Assembly (NCBI RefSeq): GCF_026967935.1
Contig: NZ_JAPVBL010000004.1
Coordinates: forward strand, 310,001-374,000
Length of the DNA: 64,000 nt
From: Modestobacter sp. VKM Ac-2982
GTDB lineage: Bacteria; Actinomycetota; Actinomycetes; Mycobacteriales; Geodermatophilaceae
Reading direction: 5' to 3'
The translations under genes and the position numbers were made by a program. Every line of letters begins with the position of its first letter. Within the stretch, counting starts at the first letter, position 1. The notes under the pieces were generated by a model. It saw only the letters and a list, made by a program, of their open reading frames with translations, did no database searches and was not told where the DNA came from. Positions 61,708 through 64,000 of the stretch are shown here, piece by piece.

Positions 61708-62046
61708 TCACGACGACGGACGGTCGGCCACCACCCAGGAGACCGCCGCGGCGACCACCGTCACCACCCCGACCGCCAGCCAGGACGGCCAGCCGACGCC
61801 GAGGGCGAGCACGTGCGCGCCGACGAAGGCCGCCACGTAGCCCGCCGCCAGCGCCGCGGCCACCGCTGCCCCGCGACGGCAGTACCAGAGCCAGCCGGCG
61901 GCCAGGCCGCCCGCGGCGAACACGACGCCGCCGAGCGCCCGCACGCCGGTGCCCTGGGCGACGCCGAACCCGGCGGCCAGCCCGACGGCCACCGCGACGG
62001 CCGAGGGGAAGCGGGCCTGCACGCGACTGAGGGTCGAGGTCGACAT
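61708..62046 (-). CDS. Small four-helix membrane protein, unknown
   Basis: This 112-aa protein has four hydrophobic segments (~15-33, 38-53, 58-78, 82-103) and a short tail. No known motif is seen. It follows the divergent start of the GGDEF-EAL gene and lies upstream of typA on the same strand. The ATG at 62046 (MSTSTLSRVQ) is taken; the longer frame upstream looks non-coding. Confidence 0.7.
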   Translation of the reverse strand: MSTSTLSRVQARFPSAVAVAVGLAAGFGVAQGTGVRALGGVVFAAGGLAAGWLWYCRRGAAVAAALAAGYVAAFVGAHVLALGVGWPSWLAVGVVTVVAAAVSWVVADRPSS

Positions 62047-62167
62047 GTCCTCGAGTGTCCCAGCGTGCCCGGCCCGGCGGGCCAGGCCTGCGCACGGGAG
62101 GCTGAGCGGTGACCCTGGGCGGTACGGTTCGCCGCTCGAACCCGTCCGGACGGTGCGAGGAGTCCCC

Positions 62168-64000
62168 ATGACCCAGCACACCGACCCACCCCCGTGGGTG
62201 GCCGACGGGTCCTGGCGCGCACGGGCGACCGAGGCGCTGTCCTCGATCAGCGAGGCGGTCTGTTTCCTGGACGCGGAGTACCGCTACACCTGGGTCAACG
62301 ACGCCGCCGAACGGCTGCTCGAGCGGCCGGCCGCCGAGCTCGTCGGCCAGGTGCTGTGGACCCAGTTCCCGGACCGGCCCGGTGCGCCGTGGCAGCAGTC
62401 GGTCCGGCGGGCCCGGTCCACCCGGTCGACCCAGCACCTGGAGTTCTTCCACGAACCGCTGGACCGGTGGTTCGAGGTGCGCGCCTATCCCGTCCTCGAC
62501 GACCTGGTCCTCTTCTTCCGCGACGTGCACGAACGGCGCACGCTCGACGAGGAGCGCGCCGCGGAGTCCTCCCTGATCCGCGGGGTGCTCAACGCACTGC
62601 CGGCCCGTACCGCGATCCTCAGCGATGACGGCACGATCCTGACCACCAACACGGCCTGGGCACAGGCGGCGACGACCGCGGGCAGGCCGGGCGCCAGCCG
62701 CGCCGGTGACGACTACCTGGCCGCCTGCCGCGCGCTGGCCGCGACGGGCGACCCCGACGCCCAGCGGGCGGTCGAGGGGCTGGAGGCGGTGCTCGAGAGG
62801 CGGGCGCCGTCCTTCTCCCTCGACTACTCCCCGCCGACCGCCGGCACCTGGTGGCACCTGCAGGCCTTCCCGGTGGACGGCGGACCGGGCGCCGTGGTCA
62901 CCCACACCGACATCACCGACCGGGTGCGGGCCGAGCAGCGGGCCGCCTGGCAGGCCCGGCACGACCACCTGACCGAGCTGCCCAACCGGGCTGCCCTGCA
63001 CGAGACGATCACCGGCGCCCTGACCGAGGACGGCGGCCCGGTGACCGTCCTCTACCTGGACGTCGACGGCTTCAAGCAGGTCAACGACTCGCTCGGGCAC
63101 TCCACCGGCGACCTGCTGCTGCAGGAGCTGGCGGCCCGGCTGTCGCAGCGCACCCGCACGAGCGACGTGGTCGGGCGACTGGGCGGGGACGAGTTCGTGG
63201 TGGTCGCCCGCGACTGCGACGCCCCGGCCGGGGAGGTGCTGGCCCAGCGGTTCCGGGCCGTCTTCGACGAGCCCTTCGAGCTGGCCGGGACGCGGCTGTC
63301 GTTGACCGCCAGCATCGGGACGGCCACCTCCGACCCGGCGCACACCGGACCCGAGGACCTGCTCCGGGACGCGGACGCCGCGATGTACGCCGCGAAGTCC
63401 GACGGCCGGGACCAGCACCTGCACTTCACCCCGACCCTGCGCACCGCCCTGGAGGACCGGCGTCAGGTCGTCACCCATCTGCAGGGTGCTGCGGCGCTGG
63501 ACCAGCTGACCGTGCGCTGGCAGCCGGTGGTGCACCTGCCCAGCGGCACGGTGACCGGGTGCGAGGCACTGCTGCGGTGGGAGCACCCGCACCGGGGCTG
63601 GCTCGAGCCGGCCGAGTTCATCCCGGTCGCGGAGGAGACCGGGATGATCGTGCCGATCACCCGCTGGCTGCTGCGGACGGCGATCGCCCAGGCCGAGGCA
63701 TGGCAGGCCGACGGTCACGACCTGGCCGTCGCGGTGAACGTGAGCGCCGTCCACCTCTCCTCGGGGACGCTGGTCGACGACGTCCGCCAGGCGCTGGCCG
63801 GGCGGGACCTGGACCCGGGCGACCTCGTGCTGGAGCTGACCGAGACGGCGCTGGCCCGCGACCCGGAGCACGCCGTGGCCCAGTTCTGCGAGCTGCGCAC
63901 CCACGGCGTCCGGATCGCCCTCGACGACTTCGGGGCCGGGTACAGCTCCCTGGCGGCGGTGGCCTCGTTGCCAGCCGACGTGCTGAAGGTGGACCGCGCC
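62168..64000 (+). CDS. PAS-PAS-GGDEF-EAL cyclic-di-GMP protein, cut by window end
   Basis: The first 611 codons are present and no stop occurs. Two PAS-type domains (~15-125 and ~135-255) precede a GGDEF domain (~265-425) with an intact active site (GRLGGDEFVVVARD) and an EAL domain (from ~440) with CEALLRWEHP, NVSAVHL, ELTET and LDDFGAGYSSL, so both diguanylate cyclase and phosphodiesterase sites look competent. There is no membrane helix. The ATG at 62168 lies on its own 122-bp spacer. Only the end of the EAL domain is missing. Confidence 0.92.
   Translation, partial: MTQHTDPPPWVADGSWRARATEALSSISEAVCFLDAEYRYTWVNDAAERLLERPAAELVGQVLWTQFPDRPGAPWQQSVRRARSTRSTQHLEFFHEPLDRWFEVRAYPVLDDLVLFFRDVHERRTLDEERAAESSLIRGVLNALPARTAILSDDGTILTTNTAWAQAATTAGRPGASRAGDDYLAACRALAATGDPDAQRAVEGLEAVLERRAPSFSLDYSPPTAGTWWHLQAFPVDGGPGAVVTHTDITDRVRAEQRAAWQARHDHLTELPNRAALHETITGALTEDGGPVTVLYLDVDGFKQVNDSLGHSTGDLLLQELAARLSQRTRTSDVVGRLGGDEFVVVARDCDAPAGEVLAQRFRAVFDEPFELAGTRLSLTASIGTATSDPAHTGPEDLLRDADAAMYAAKSDGRDQHLHFTPTLRTALEDRRQVVTHLQGAAALDQLTVRWQPVVHLPSGTVTGCEALLRWEHPHRGWLEPAEFIPVAEETGMIVPITRWLLRTAIAQAEAWQADGHDLAVAVNVSAVHLSSGTLVDDVRQALAGRDLDPGDLVLELTETALARDPEHAVAQFCELRTHGVRIALDDFGAGYSSLAAVASLPADVLKVDRA

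Overview
The window is very GC-rich, densely coded DNA with many GTG/TTG starts, 1- or 4-nt gene overlaps and a DUF222/13E12-type HNH endonuclease. This points to a high-GC actinobacterium; the gene mix (SpoIIE/RsbW-type regulators, DUF222-HNH, DUF5994, MEDS sensor) fits Geodermatophilaceae (Blastococcus, Geodermatophilus, Modestobacter). The family assignment is inference from style and content, not from a marker gene.

Layout. 0-3 kb: a MEDS-HATPase sensor and a soluble chemotaxis-like protein with a C-terminal Cache-like domain. 2.7-6 kb, minus strand: prepilin peptidase, methyltransferase and a secreted lytic transglycosylase with a Pro/Glu repeat. 6-10.4 kb: GntR regulator, NCS1 permease, Asp/Glu/hydantoin racemase and FAD oxidase (hydantoin/allantoin-like nitrogen metabolism). 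10.5-13.2 kb: PAS-PAS-GAF-PP2C phosphatase overlapping an RsbW-like kinase. 13.1-24.5 kb: two XRE regulators each divergent from a target (SDR, MFS pump), Ku with a neighbour sharing its Rho_N module, DUF222-HNH, and an ECF42-like sigma factor with its DGPF partner. 24.6-27 kb: two secreted WxL-like proteins and a WxLIP/DUF916-like membrane protein. 27-31 kb: coupled MMPL transporter-histidine kinase-response regulator. 31.3-32.7 kb: RNB ribonuclease.

32.7-36.7 kb is compositionally foreign, visibly richer in A/T and using TTA and AGA codons. It holds one 1188-aa protein joining two N-terminal membrane helices, a NACHT NTPase, a formylglycine-generating-enzyme-like fold and a complete membrane sugar-phosphate transferase. 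It lies next to tRNA-Ala(GGC), with no polysaccharide genes nearby. This is the strongest candidate for an undescribed system.

36.8-46.7 kb is a potassium module: kdpFABC on the minus strand, headed by an extra tiny membrane ORF, and kdpDE on the plus strand. Both units carry TGACG repeats spaced by 11 bp, probable KdpE sites. Perfect palindromic elements sit between kdpA and kdpB, upstream of the operon and, in frame, inside kdpA.

46.7-64 kb: XRE/membrane-protein pair, M23 peptidase, a copper cluster (YcnI, CopCD, Sco1 and a membrane protein), MFS pump, cysteine-type leader peptide plus TSUP sulfur transporter, thioredoxin-reductase-like enzyme and methyltransferase, an epimerase pseudogene broken at two points that both carry the same small repeat, DUF5994, TypA/BipA, and a PAS-GGDEF-EAL protein cut by the window end.
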